From Oribacterium sp. (GTDB lineage: Bacteria; Bacillota_A; Clostridia; Lachnospirales; Lachnospiraceae): 64,000 nt of DNA. The position numbers were made by a program, and so were the translations under genes. Of this stretch, positions 42,523 to 52,500 are shown piece after piece. The notes beneath the pieces were generated by a model, which searched no databases, was not told the origin of the DNA, and saw only the letters and a list, made by a program, of their open reading frames with translations. The stretch lies in contig JAGAXP010000273.1 of NCBI GenBank assembly GCA_017940955.1, forward strand, positions 1 through 64,000, given 5' to 3'. The first letter of the stretch is position 1. Every line of letters begins with the position of its first letter.

Positions 42523-44487
42523 TCATTTACCTCCCTTTCTGTGAGTTTTTGCAGTATCAGCCAGCTTATTTGATCTAGAAGCAAAATACTCCTCATTTGC
42601 TGAATCAATAATATCCGGCATATAATCCAAATACTGCTTTGTCATATCTGACACTTTATGTCCGAGGTAATCCCTGATAGCTTCTATAGACGCACCATGA
42701 GCATATAAGTACGTACCTACTGTATGCCGGAAGTCATGGGATTTAAAGTCGTAGTCATTTATACCAGCCTTTTCAAGACAATGTTTGAACTGCTTGCAGA
42801 ACGTTCCGGCATCATAAGCACCGCCCCTTCGATTCTTGAAAACATATTCATCAGATCCGATATCTTTTTCTGTGATATACTTCATCATCGCCTGATACAG
42901 CAAGGCAGGAATCGGTACATATTTTTCATTCTTCATTTTGTTCTGATATATCTTTATCCACGCATCTTTCCCGTCCCAATAGTATGCACCGCCTTTAATC
43001 ACACATACTTCAGTGATACGCAGTCCAATACACCAAAGATTCAGATACATAAGCCGCAAATGCACAGGGAAATTCTTCAGATTATGCAGTATCTCTTTTT
43101 GACTTTCCTCTGATACCGCGCGGTCATTGTGTCTTGCAAATGTATTCTTGAAATAATAATCGAAGTACAGTGGCGCCTTGGAAATCTCTTTGGTTGTAAT
43201 GATATAGCCGTAAAACCTTGCAACAGATATCAGTGCCCGGTTAAATCCTTCGGGCTGAATATCTTTTTCATCCAGATAATTAATGTATTTTTCCATATCC
43301 TCTGCCGTGACAGCCACAGCACTGGTCTTTTTTTCATCCAAATATAATAAGAAGGAGAGTATATCGTAATACCGTCCACGTATTGTCTGTATGGATGACT
43401 TCTGACTTACGCCGAGCTGATATTTCATATATGCCTTCAGCAGATCACGGTTCTTTTTGTTTTCAATCTGTCCAAATGTGAAGCGCCTGATCTCACGGGC
43501 AGGGTTCATTCTTCCATCTTCAAAAGAAAATCTCTCCAAATACCATGCGTTTGCATTCCAGTTAGTAGTCTTAGCTTCCAAAAAGAGGAATTTTCTGATG
43601 TTATCAACCAGCTGCATATATGTTTCCGTCTTAGTCCCTACTTTTCCGTCTATACTCTTATGAAATCCCTGTATCTGTTTTTCCAATATCAGCTCTATAT
43701 CATCAACTCCATGTTTAATACAGTATTGATAGAAGAGTTTTAACGGTATAATAAACCGTTCCCTTCTGTCGTGACAATTTTCTTTGGTTTTAAGAACATG
43801 ATTAAGCATTTTAAATATCTGTCTCTTCATTACCGCCGAGGTCGCCACAGAAAAATCAAACATCAATTCTTCTTTATCCTGAACATAATAGAAAGTCATT
43901 GCCAGCTGATACGACGGATGATATAGCAAAAAGATCTTCTTGTTTTCATATTTCAATACCGGAGTACGCAACGGATTCTCTTGGTTCTGATGATTTATGG
44001 ACGCTATCTTAAGTTTATCCATTGCCTTTACATACTCTGATACCTTTGCAGAAAGCGTTTCAGTAAGATACTTTTGATATTCACTGCGGAGTTCATAATC
44101 AATATCATTAGTAGATTGGATACCACAAAGAAGCATAAATCCAATAGTTTTATTTCTTATTGCACGAGACTTCAGTATGGTTTCAGCGATTTTAGACAGC
44201 TCTATATTCGTGGATATAAGGAAAGCAAAGCACACCTGTTCCAGCAGATTTTCGTAATATTCCTTTTGCTCCTTTTTCATAAGAAGAGAGCGGACGTATT
44301 TTCTGTAATCCATCAGAGCCGTCAAGTTGATAGCATTCAATGAATCTACCCCACTATCCAAAAGATATTGTGCAACAAATTCACGTGCCTTTCCCGTAAC
44401 ACCTTTGCTTACTGATAGTTGTCTATAAAGTCGCTCTGTATCTAATTTTGGTACAATTCTTAATAATGCTCCCATATGCTTGTCCAC
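42523..44487 (-). CDS. Tyrosine recombinase, second of three (TnpB-like)
   Basis: A 654-residue recombinase, the size of Tn554 TnpB. A long N-terminal part (1-330) of unknown fold is followed by a core-binding domain and the catalytic domain, with Arg in CIGLRITEV, His-x-x-Arg in SHDFRHTVG, His in YLGHKVSDM and Tyr in TKQYLDYM. All catalytic residues are intact. It lies 3 bases after the small gene at 44491 and one base before the third recombinase. With its neighbours it should integrate and excise the element at a specific site. Confidence 0.93.
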   Translation of the reverse strand: MDKHMGALLRIVPKLDTERLYRQLSVSKGVTGKAREFVAQYLLDSGVDSLNAINLTALMDYRKYVRSLLMKKEQKEYYENLLEQVCFAFLISTNIELSKIAETILKSRAIRNKTIGFMLLCGIQSTNDIDYELRSEYQKYLTETLSAKVSEYVKAMDKLKIASINHQNQENPLRTPVLKYENKKIFLLYHPSYQLAMTFYYVQDKEELMFDFSVATSAVMKRQIFKMLNHVLKTKENCHDRRERFIIPLKLFYQYCIKHGVDDIELILEKQIQGFHKSIDGKVGTKTETYMQLVDNIRKFLFLEAKTTNWNANAWYLERFSFEDGRMNPAREIRRFTFGQIENKKNRDLLKAYMKYQLGVSQKSSIQTIRGRYYDILSFLLYLDEKKTSAVAVTAEDMEKYINYLDEKDIQPEGFNRALISVARFYGYIITTKEISKAPLYFDYYFKNTFARHNDRAVSEESQKEILHNLKNFPVHLRLMYLNLWCIGLRITEVCVIKGGAYYWDGKDAWIKIYQNKMKNEKYVPIPALLYQAMMKYITEKDIGSDEYVFKNRRGGAYDAGTFCKQFKHCLEKAGINDYDFKSHDFRHTVGTYLYAHGASIEAIRDYLGHKVSDMTKQYLDYMPDIIDSANEEYFASRSNKLADTAKTHRKGGK

Positions 44488-44490
44488 CTG

Positions 44491-44730
44491 TTATGCAAAA
44501 AATCCATTCTTCTCCATATACTCATGCAGAACTTCTGACATCTTATTTACGGTTTCCGCTGATAATCCCGTTTCTTTCACGATATACTTATCAACATCCA
44601 TTTGATCAATGACAGTATTTGATACCATCTGCGATGGCTGAATGTTGTCCAAGTCATAGACATTTATACCTGCAAAATCGTAGTAATAATCCTCCGCCTC
44701 AAGATATTCGTACGCCTCATCCCTTTGCAT
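44491..44730 (-). CDS. Small acidic protein between recombinase genes
   Basis: A 79-residue protein with a Tyr/Asp/Glu-rich first half (AYEYLEAEDYYYDFAGIN) and a helical second half ending in EYMEKNGFFA. AAGGGG lies 4 bases before the ATG. It is unrecognised, but its tight packing (3 bases) against the second recombinase and its good ribosome binding site argue that it is real. It might be a recombination accessory or directionality factor; that is speculation from position. Confidence 0.6.
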   Translation of the reverse strand: MQRDEAYEYLEAEDYYYDFAGINVYDLDNIQPSQMVSNTVIDQMDVDKYIVKETGLSAETVNKMSEVLHEYMEKNGFFA

Positions 44731-44796
44731 ACCCCTTTTGAAATCATATAATCGGCTATATCATTGAAGTTGTATTCCTGCATTAATTAATCCATC

Positions 44797-45909
44797 TCAT
44801 AAAATCTTGCTGATATCGTACAGACCCGTATTTTCCTGATAATACTGTTCCATTGCTTCCGACATCTCTTCCTCTTCAATATTCATATATTTCTCTGTTG
44901 TCGCTATATGTTTATGCCCTAAAGCCTTGGATATTTTCTCCATGCTCCATCCATGTTTCCTGCGCTCGTTGGCAAAATAATGTCTGAGCATGTGAGGTGT
45001 TACGACTATTCCGGTCTTTTTCTCAAGAAGTGCGAATGCAGAATATACCGCATTCACATTCATAGGCTTGCCTTTCGTGATACCGGAGAGATTAACAAAT
45101 AAATACTCTGTTTTATCCAAGAGTCTGCGATTTTCCGAAATGTAATACATCATTATCTCAAAGGTTTCGTCGCTTATCTTTGCTCTACGTATCTCGGCAT
45201 TCTTTGCACGGGCAGCATTCTCATTATCTTCCCGATATGCTACCTTAATGGTATGTTTTTCATAATCAATATCCTGTGCATACCGGATACCAAGTATTTC
45301 TCCAATTCTGTAGCCCGTTTCTGCAAGCAAGAGTATCAATAACTTATTGCGAAGACTGTCCGATGTTTCCAACAGAATCAGGATCTTATCCTCTTCGATA
45401 GTCCTTCCAACGCTGTCCTCTTCCGGTAAATAGCCACGGAATGTATTGATGCTCCGTCGGAATCTAACTCCGGCGGTACTGCTATAGCTGATATCTCTGT
45501 TTTCTAGCACTTTGATATCGCCTACGTTTTCATATTCCAGCAGAATAAACTCATAGTATCCAAAAACCGCCTGTAGATAACTGTTACATGTTGCATTATT
45601 CGGCATCTTCTTCCGGTCACAATGGTTTCCTGCCTGCAACCAATAAAGAAACTCTATAAAATGATCATGCTGTGCTGCATATTTCATCCTTAGAACCTGC
45701 TCGGCTGTTACCCCTCGTTCATTAAGGAAACAGTAGTAGTACGATATGGAATATGCGATCCTCTGTACGGTATTGGGGGAGCAGTGTTCGTTGGTCTTAT
45801 GTTTGAGATACTTTGTTGGTTCAACAAGTATGCTCATAGTTTCGGAGCAAAGGATCACAAACCATATTGTTCCAGAATCTTCAATTTTCTGTGTAAAGCA
45901 ATAACTCAT
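44797..45909 (-). CDS. Tyrosine recombinase, first of three (TnpA-like)
   Basis: A 370-residue integrase, the size of Tn554 TnpA (about 361). The N-terminal core-binding domain covers about 30-150; the catalytic domain has Arg in AETGYRIGEIL, His-x-x-Arg in TPHMLRHYF, His in ALGHKHIATT and Tyr in EKYMNIEEE. All five catalytic residues are present. It is the first gene of the recombinase operon and lies behind the shared motif at 45953, divergent from the HTH regulator at 46259. The start has a GAAGGTG site. Confidence 0.93.
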   Translation of the reverse strand: MSYCFTQKIEDSGTIWFVILCSETMSILVEPTKYLKHKTNEHCSPNTVQRIAYSISYYYCFLNERGVTAEQVLRMKYAAQHDHFIEFLYWLQAGNHCDRKKMPNNATCNSYLQAVFGYYEFILLEYENVGDIKVLENRDISYSSTAGVRFRRSINTFRGYLPEEDSVGRTIEEDKILILLETSDSLRNKLLILLLAETGYRIGEILGIRYAQDIDYEKHTIKVAYREDNENAARAKNAEIRRAKISDETFEIMMYYISENRRLLDKTEYLFVNLSGITKGKPMNVNAVYSAFALLEKKTGIVVTPHMLRHYFANERRKHGWSMEKISKALGHKHIATTEKYMNIEEEEMSEAMEQYYQENTGLYDISKIL

Positions 45910-45952
45910 ATATGCACCTTCTCAGTAAAACTGCCATCTATTTTCTTCTACA

Positions 45953-45991
45953 ATATTGTCGTTATTGACTTCGGAAAGTAAACATACATTG
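45953..45991 (-). promoter_or_regulatory. Shared element motif, copy 2 (before the recombinase operon)
   Basis: ATATTGTCGTT, 10 bases, GAAAGTAAACATACATTG on the plus strand, matching copy 1 at 40938 in spacing and in most bases of the right part. It lies 43 bases before the recombinase start. The rest of the 350-base gap up to 46258 is AT-rich and holds the rightward promoter at 46148; I see nothing else certain. Confidence 0.6.
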
Positions 45992-46147
45992 TGTTTCCAA
46001 ATATCTTTTATACATCGTGCATTTAATGTGCCTTTGCTTCGTATCAATTATATTTTATATGTTTTTATTATGTTCTATTTATATTGTAAACGCAAAGTAC
46101 AATAAGTCAAGTATTAAGACATATTTAGAATACAATTCTTGTTTTTA

Positions 46148-46176
46148 TTGACCTAATATATCAATCTTAATATAAT
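46148..46176 (+). promoter_or_regulatory. Promoter of the HTH regulator gene at 46259
   Basis: TTGACC, exactly 17 bases, TATAAT: a near-consensus sigma-A promoter. The leader to the ATG is about 75 bases. Confidence 0.78.
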
Positions 46177-46258
46177 AAAAACAAATCAACTTATGTTTTA
46201 TCCTCTGTATATAATATGTAAGATTTTTAATTATATAAAAATTCAGGACGGTGATTTT

Positions 46259-47017
46259 ATGAGTAAAGCTGTAAGTGCTGACCATGAATTTAATATTGAA
46301 AAATACGCTGCACTTCTTGAAAAAGCGAAGGGTGGCAGAACTCAGACAGAGTTTGCTAAAGACTGTGGCTTATCAACAGCATATATGTGCAAACATCTTA
46401 ATAAGCGTATCGACAAGTCGCCCATCCCATCTACTCTAAAAAAAATAGCAGCCGTAGCTGCTAATGGTGTATCTTATGAGGACTTGCTGGATGCCGCAGG
46501 GTATGATGCATCCAAATATTCCACTATAAGAGATTCTGATTCTTCTCCAGATAGGAATAAGCGTACTTGGGGCTTAGAATTTGAAAAGCTTGGAACAGCG
46601 ACCATAACTACGGCACTTTCCAAGAGTAATCTGAAATGGACAATAAAAGGAACATCCGATAAAGCCGTACGATATGATTTAGAGGTAGAAATAATAGATG
46701 ATAAAATAACCAACTGGTACTTTAATTTCATAACAGCAAATAGAGAAGCGTGGGGGATTGATAAAGATAGCTTATTAAACCGTTTGTTCCATAATTACGG
46801 AAAACTCGTGCTAATGCCTGCTGGAATAAATATCAAATATTCTTTCGTCACCGATTCTCAGACGGTTTATGAAATGTTAAAAGCAAACACTCCGTCAGCC
46901 CTTGCAATGTATATCTCACTCATACTGATTGACACATCAACCTTAACTGTAATAAAAGAAGAATATGTTAAGACGGCATTTTCCGATAAGTTAGATGATC
47001 TAGTTTCACTATCATAA
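46259..47017 (+). CDS. XRE-type helix-turn-helix regulator
   Basis: 252 residues from the ATG at 46259, preceded by a GGACGGTG site; an upstream in-frame ATG at 46193 has no site and would start in the leader. Residues 12-75 form an HTH domain (GRTQTEFAKDCGLSTAYMCKHLNKR) followed by DLLDAAGYDASKYS. The C-terminal 150 residues are a mixed alpha/beta domain of no known family. It is transcribed away from the recombinase operon, across from motif copy 2, the usual place for a repressor that controls excision. It ends in a terminator shared with the convergent pseudogene. Confidence 0.8.
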   Translation: MSKAVSADHEFNIEKYAALLEKAKGGRTQTEFAKDCGLSTAYMCKHLNKRIDKSPIPSTLKKIAAVAANGVSYEDLLDAAGYDASKYSTIRDSDSSPDRNKRTWGLEFEKLGTATITTALSKSNLKWTIKGTSDKAVRYDLEVEIIDDKITNWYFNFITANREAWGIDKDSLLNRLFHNYGKLVLMPAGINIKYSFVTDSQTVYEMLKANTPSALAMYISLILIDTSTLTVIKEEYVKTAFSDKLDDLVSLS

Positions 47018-47021
47018 TAAA

Positions 47022-47059
47022 AAGACCTCCATAACGGAACTGATCCACTTGGAGGTCTT
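47022..47059. terminator. Bidirectional terminator-like stem-loop
   Basis: AAGACCTCC pairs with GGAGGTCTT around a 20-base loop; A-runs precede and TTAATCTTT follows. It lies 5 bases after the regulator stop and before the end of the convergent fragment. Confidence 0.65.
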
Positions 47060-47122
47060 AATCTTTATTCGCTTAACTGCTGCAAACTTGTATATATCTC
47101 ACCTGCAAATATTACAAATAAA

Positions 47123-47659
47123 TCAAAGTTTGTTATTCTTATCTTCCCATTCCCCAAGAGTTATTCCATCCTCAGTCTTCCACAATATCTTCCCATTTGA
47201 AGATGCGTATAATACAAAGCAAGATGCTCCAGAAGGTTTATCAAATGATACATCTTCCTGCAAAATTCCATTCTTTATCAAACCCGAATATTCCTCACGT
47301 TTCTTTTTTATATAGTCTTGACAAGTAGGTGTTGGTATCTGCGCTAACAAGCTTCCTTGTTTTACAATATATTTGCCGTCCTTTATAATAAGTTGTGCAT
47401 CTACCTTTCTGTCATCCGTTGTGTTTTCAAGATCAAGATAAAACAGTACTTCTTTCGGTACTTTCTTATGATGTAATCCAGACTTGTCATTATGTTGTGA
47501 ACGCTTAGAAGAAAAATCAGTAATACCTATCAATTCCAAAAGAAAGAGTGCCTCTTCCAGATACTGTTCGAGTTCAGGCTTCCTAAATTTATCTACCTTT
47601 GGCATATTCCCTTTTTTTTGTTTTCGCTATCAAGACGATTGCTATCTTGTGCTACAATA
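47123..47659 (-). pseudogene. 3' part of a GIY-YIG/DUF4357 protein, frameshifted
   Basis: The open part (47123-47605) codes 160 residues ending in a DUF4357 domain (LIIKDGKYIVKQGSLLAQ ... FVLYASSNGKILWKTEDGITLGE). Upstream the coding continues in another frame (IVAQDSNRLDSENKKKG) up to about 47659. A run of eight A on the minus strand (47612-47619) separates the two frames, and nine would restore GNMPKVDKFRK. The first half of the same protein lies at 49201-49551. The gene is thus broken by a 1.5-kb insertion and by a frameshift. Confidence 0.8.
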
Positions 47660-47779
47660 AACCCAAAAAAATTTTTGACGAAAAAAAGAAAAATCTACAA
47701 AACCCCTCATGTAAACTTAAATTTACAAAATGGGAAAAAAGTAGAAAAATCTACAAAACTCAAAAATTTGAAGGCTATC

Positions 47780-47817
47780 AAAAAGACCCCTGGCTCAGTG
47801 CCAGAGGTCTTTTTTTC
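47780..47817 (+). terminator. Strong terminator with no clear gene upstream
   Basis: AAAAAGACC and CTGGC pair with GCCAG and GGTCTTTTTTT around a 5-base loop, and seven T follow on the plus strand. It also works as A/T-flanked structure for the minus strand. No convincing rightward gene precedes it. Confidence 0.75.
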
Positions 47818-47872
47818 TATGTATCGATATCGTTGTTTTTCTTCTTGGTCTCCTCTACTACATATGTTGTGA

Positions 47873-47905
47873 AAACAGGAGCGACTTAAGCCGCTCCTGT
47901 TTTTT
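47873..47905. terminator. Terminator of the CAP-like gene
   Basis: AACAGGAGCG pairs with CGCTCCTGTT around an 8-base CTTAAG-containing loop. T-runs follow on both strands (TTTTTT on plus, TTTT on minus). It begins 5 bases past the stop at 47910. Confidence 0.85.
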
Positions 47906-47909
47906 ATCA

Positions 47910-48896
47910 TTAGCCTATCAGCATGTACCAGTACGGAGTGCCGTTAGCATCTACGTAGCATGATGCACCGACACAGGTGCCGTCAGTAAGGGATGGAGTG
48001 CAGTCCTCATAAATATCCTTGCCCATGTAATAACTCTGATAATCTCTATGAACCGAGATCTTCTGGTTCGCCCATTCCTGGACGATCTCGTTCACATCCC
48101 ATTTTCCGACACTGATGAACTCCTGAGCATGAATGGATCCATTTCTGGAATCCAAACCACCCTGTCCATCATACATAAATACACTCAAGTTGCGGTAATA
48201 AGGAGTATACGGCTCGTTAAATGTCATCCCAAAAGAAACCTCAGGAATAGTCATTTTAGCAGTGTATTCCGAATTTATCGGAAGGTATGAAGAAAAAATG
48301 TTTGAAATGGTAAGCAGAGCCTTATCGTTTTCAAGCTTGGATGCACCATGACCTGATCTGTATTTATTGACAGCGTCTATAAGAGCTGCCACCTGTGTAT
48401 CGGGTGAACTGATAATGTCATAAAACTTGGATTCACTCTCATCAAAAACAGCATTGCCGCTATAAGCACCTCTTCGTAAAGGGAACTGTATCTTTTCGGC
48501 CTTTCCATCGGCATTATAGTATGTGCGTGCGCCGATTATTTCCGGCCCAGTATTAGTTGCAGAGTTTAAACACCATTCGTCGTGATCGTATCCTGTCGCC
48601 CAGTAGTTACGCTTAATAGTATGGGTGGTCTCATCAACCATGTACCAGTCACCATCGGAAGCACGGAAACCACCTTTTTGGATAAGTCCTTTTAAGTAAT
48701 CCTTACCTTCTAATCCATTGAGTGAATATCCATAATCATTTCCTACCTGGGTCCATTGGCCGCTAATAGTCATGGGAGCCTTACTGCCTGAGATGCTCCC
48801 ATGTTCCGTATATACTATCATATTAGCCATACATGGCATGGAAGAAATAACTGATATCATTGTAACCGTTGCTAATAAATTTTTAATTTTTTTCAT
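47910..48896 (-). CDS. Secreted protein with a CAP/SCP-like domain
   Basis: A 328-residue protein with a Sec signal peptide (about 1-24, ending MPCMA). Residues 30-150 form a beta-rich unit with WYMVDETTHTIKRNYW, similar in style to Clostridiales wall/secretion repeats. The C-terminal half starts with AALIDAVNKYRSGHGASKLENDKALLTIS and ends with GTPYWYMLIG, which matches the beginning and end of CAP (SCP/PR1) domains, but the usual His-Glu pairs are not obvious. AAGGAG lies 5 bases before the ATG. It sits alone inside the insertion that splits a nuclease gene. Role unknown; extracellular. Confidence 0.65.
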   Translation of the reverse strand: MKKIKNLLATVTMISVISSMPCMANMIVYTEHGSISGSKAPMTISGQWTQVGNDYGYSLNGLEGKDYLKGLIQKGGFRASDGDWYMVDETTHTIKRNYWATGYDHDEWCLNSATNTGPEIIGARTYYNADGKAEKIQFPLRRGAYSGNAVFDESESKFYDIISSPDTQVAALIDAVNKYRSGHGASKLENDKALLTISNIFSSYLPINSEYTAKMTIPEVSFGMTFNEPYTPYYRNLSVFMYDGQGGLDSRNGSIHAQEFISVGKWDVNEIVQEWANQKISVHRDYQSYYMGKDIYEDCTPSLTDGTCVGASCYVDANGTPYWYMLIG

Positions 48897-49200
48897 TTAG
48901 ACTCCTTAAAAATACAAAATGTGCATGAGGGAACGCCCTCTATCAACTTTACACACTAGATTATATCATGAAATAAAGCCAGTATGATGTTCTGCACAGA
49001 AACAATAGCATTATAAAAATAAAATCTGACATATTAATCATATATACAGATAAATTATCAGATATTAGTCTACATAACCCTCTACATATTGATTTGTAGT
49101 TCTTATGATTATGTAGATATTTAAAATAGTCTACAAAACCCTAGAACGCTAGTATTTATGCGGTTCTGTAGGATATAGATGAAATACATTATATTTTTAA
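48897..49200. other. Gene-free AT-rich stretch with repeated TCTACA motifs
   Basis: This 300-base stretch holds the upstream region of the CAP-like gene. TCTACATAACCC (49069), TCTACATA (49081) and TCTACAAAACCC (49130) recur here, and the last is repeated near the other end of the insertion at 47694. A small GAGGG/CCCTC hairpin lies at 48927-48940. No convincing promoter or gene is seen. Confidence 0.5.
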
Positions 49201-49551
49201 GTTTACTTTTTGTATGAGATAATACTCCAAGTAATCAATATCTGCCCTGTTAAGAATATCATCGGCAGTTGTTAAAATGATTACCCGTTCCCACCATTTT
49301 TTTGATGCCACATGCTGACTTACACGCTTCGCCAAATCCATAGATTAACCTATGTATACCTTGTCATCCGATAACAATAGGTATACGCCGAACTTTTTAC
49401 AGGCATCCGTTGATAATAAAGCATCTACAGACTCCTTCGGAGCGGAATACATTTCTCCGGGATTCCAGCTTGAATCAACGATGCTCATTACACCTTTTAG
49501 TGTACCGTCTTCCAGTAATAGCTTTACTGTTTTAGATTTTCTATTACCCAT
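49201..49551 (-). pseudogene. 5' part of a GIY-YIG/DUF4357 protein with a nonsense codon
   Basis: From the ATG at 49551 the protein reads to FGVYLLLSDDKVYIG and meets TAA at 49345-49347, exactly where GIY-YIG proteins have Gln (YIGQS; CAA to TAA). After the stop, the same frame continues SMDLAKRVSQHVASKKWWERVIILTT and then LEYYLIQK to about 49201, where the insertion begins. The catalytic GIY-YIG core is therefore lost. It lies 12 bases after the large restriction-type gene and was probably its co-transcribed partner. Confidence 0.82.
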
Positions 49552-49563
49552 AATATGCCCCTC

Positions 49564-52500
49564 TTATTCGGTCAAATCTATTTTACGGATAGTCTTTTCA
49601 ATAAGGTTCCGTTCTTCCTCTGTAAGTCCGTACTTCTCATAAAGATCCTCGTCCGTCCAAGGTCTACTGAAATCAAGATATGGAACAAATATAAAGTTCC
49701 CTTTTGAAAGATGTACTGATGAAAATGTCGTTCTCATCATATATCTGGCAAATTTTCCTATGAGAAAATTAAGGAAGTTTACTGCCTCGTTTTCAGTGTC
49801 AAAGAACCCCACATTAAGGTAAGAAAAGCTATCTATCTGCCCAGGCTTTAATATCATCGGACCAGAAATACAACGATATCCATTCTCTGGTTGCACACCC
49901 GTTTCACCACCTTGCGCAACAAGAATTGATATTTTAATTTTGTACTTATCTATAAGATCTACATTCTTTTTGACTTTACTCCGCTCAATATAACTGAATC
50001 CCTGACTGTTAAAGCCTACACTATGTAATAATTCAATGTCACCATCCTTATATTTGTCGTGTCCTTTTTCTTTAGAAGGTATTCCGAAAGTATCTAAGGG
50101 AGATACGAGTTCATCCAAAAAGCGATCTGTCTGAGACAAAACTTTTTTAATTATTGGGATGGATACATTTGTACGCACAAATAGATTTCCAAATTCATCT
50201 AGGCTACGCTCCATCGTATTTCTCTCGTTTGAAACAATATTTGTTATCTCACAATCTCCCTCATGCCCTTTGCTCCATAGGAAATAGCATAGACCTCCTG
50301 CAATTTCCACAGTCGGGAAACACTCCTTTGCATTATAAAAGTCTACAAGCTTGATGAGATGTTTATCATGGATCATGGAATCTCTGAAGTCATCCAGATT
50401 CATCCCTCCATTGTACCATCTTGCCGGAATTATCATTGAAACGTATTCTGAATTGAGCCTCTTTGCCTGATCAACAAAGAGGTTAAATATAGGCTTTGCC
50501 TGCTTCGCTGCTTTTCCTGTATCTATCCCGCCGTTGGTTGTTGATTGATATGGGGGATTGCCGACTATCGCATCAAATGTCATTGTTTTACCCTCTTTTT
50601 TCCAATAGTTTGTTTTTAACACCTTATCCGTAAAGAGCTGTCCTTTATTGGTCAGGGTGTTGATAAGGTCATCAAAATAATGAGCATTTACATCCGCATT
50701 TTCAGAATACCCCACAAGCGTTCTTTTTGTAATACTCTTTGCCATTGGTGTTTTGCATACTACGAAGATATTTTCAGAAACTGTTTCAGACCATAACTCG
50801 CGTTGCTTTTCAAGTGACCGTTCTTCTTCCGGCAGATTGTCCAATTTTGCCCGATACACACTATATGCCACATACAGAGGATATAGTCCTGTCTTTGAAT
50901 TGATCTCCAGTATTTGCGTATCCTCCTTAAAGAATACATCCTGCGTCACTTGCCCCTGATCAACAAAGCGCGGTTCATCTAAGATGTTATCTTCCACATG
51001 GCTCTCACCAAAGAAGTCCCAACCACCAAGACAGTCGCTCATATGCATATTAACGACACGCCACGGAGTAAGCACCGTCTCCTTGTCCGGATTTTTGAAA
51101 TACTTGAACAGACTGGCAATCTTAATAACTCTGTCAGTCGGATTATATGTATCTGCTTCCTTGGCTATATTACGGATCCGCCTTCCTGCAGCAATGAATA
51201 CCTCTTCATCGTAATACTGTTGGAACTCCTTGAACTTCTCCTTTGTAACACCATTTGGCATGAACTCCTCCCATGAGTTATCATCCACTAGCTCAACAAA
51301 GCGATCCAGCGTTATCTCTTCATCATACGGAATATCCGCGCCATATATCAGCAGCGGCATCCTGATTGAGATACCTCGCAGAATACTTATGGCATCGTTC
51401 CGGAGCTTCTTCATCTTCTTCATTTTTTCCAGACGAGCCTTCTCTTCTTCTGTCAGTTGCTTATTTGGTTTCTTTTGTAGCTTCTCTATCTGCTCATATT
51501 CTTCATTAGTCAGACCTTGATCATTGACCGTAATATCATTCTGCTTCGTCGCCGCCTTGGATGTACCAATAATGCCTTTCAGTTCATCAAACTTTGCTAT
51601 ATCTGATTCCTGTAACTTGAAAAGCTCATCATTATACAGGTTGCTATCATCAAATCCATTCCTCACCACCTTATCAGCGTATGCTCTCTTCAGCTGTTGC
51701 AGAAGCCTTGTGGCACTATACTCTTTCATCTCGGATCCGGACACCGCAATTACAGGACAGTAATTGAGGAATTTTCCCATAATAGCGGAATCCCCCTCTT
51801 TTTTCTTTCCTGCCTTTGCAGATACAGATACGGCGCTGGATACCATCTTAAGTGTCCGATCCGGAGCAAAATCAAATACATAGCTGGTCTCTTTTATCTT
51901 TCCGTTCTCGTTACATGGCGACTGAACACGGAAAATTGTCTGTAAATAGTTCGCTGCTGATGTTGAAAAGGATCCGGCAAGCATGAACACACCTGTCCAT
52001 TCCTTGACCGTTACTCCCGTTGTCAGCTTTCCACAGGATAATGTAATGGTATATCCATCTTTTCCTGCCGCCTTGATGGCTTTACGAACCTTCTTAAGAG
52101 CTTCCTCCGACTTCTCTTCTTCGTCACCGTCTCCGGCAACATTGACGATATCAAACTGTCCGTTTCCAAAGATATCATTTTTAAGCATCAGTTTCTTTAA
52201 TGCCTTGGCTTCTCTGACACCAGGCACCATCCAGAGAGTATGTTTAAACAGTTCCCTGTATTCCTTATTTGAATATGGATAGCTGCTATCATCTTCTTTT
52301 GTCATAAGATACAGAAAACTTGATACATCCGCTTCATGGACAAAATCACCGACACTTGCACCTTCAGGCATATCCGCATAATCGTGGCTAAAATCTCCGG
52401 TCCATGTACGGAAAAACTCGTGGAAATTAAAGGCTTTATCTTCAAATGTAATATAATTGCTGTTGTGGAGGATATCTCCAAGATCATAAGTATATATACG

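Larger units (their letters stand above)
47659..49200. mobile_element. 1.5-kb insertion carrying a CAP-like secreted protein gene
   Basis: The insertion separates the two halves of the GIY-YIG/DUF4357 gene: coding stops matching after LIQK near 49200 and resumes with IVAQDSN near 47659. The two ends carry a loose inverted similarity (ATAAACCCAAAAA inward on the plus strand, GTAAACTTAAAAA inward on the minus strand). TCTACAAAACCC occurs near both ends (47694 and 49130). It has no transposase, so it would be a passive cassette or the remains of one. The end coordinates are uncertain by about 10 bases. Confidence 0.55.

Noticed and set aside
47599..47889. Two overlapping rightward frames of 84-96 codons
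   Set aside because: They are Lys/Phe-rich frames over a pseudogene edge and two terminators, with no ribosome binding site; not supported as genes.
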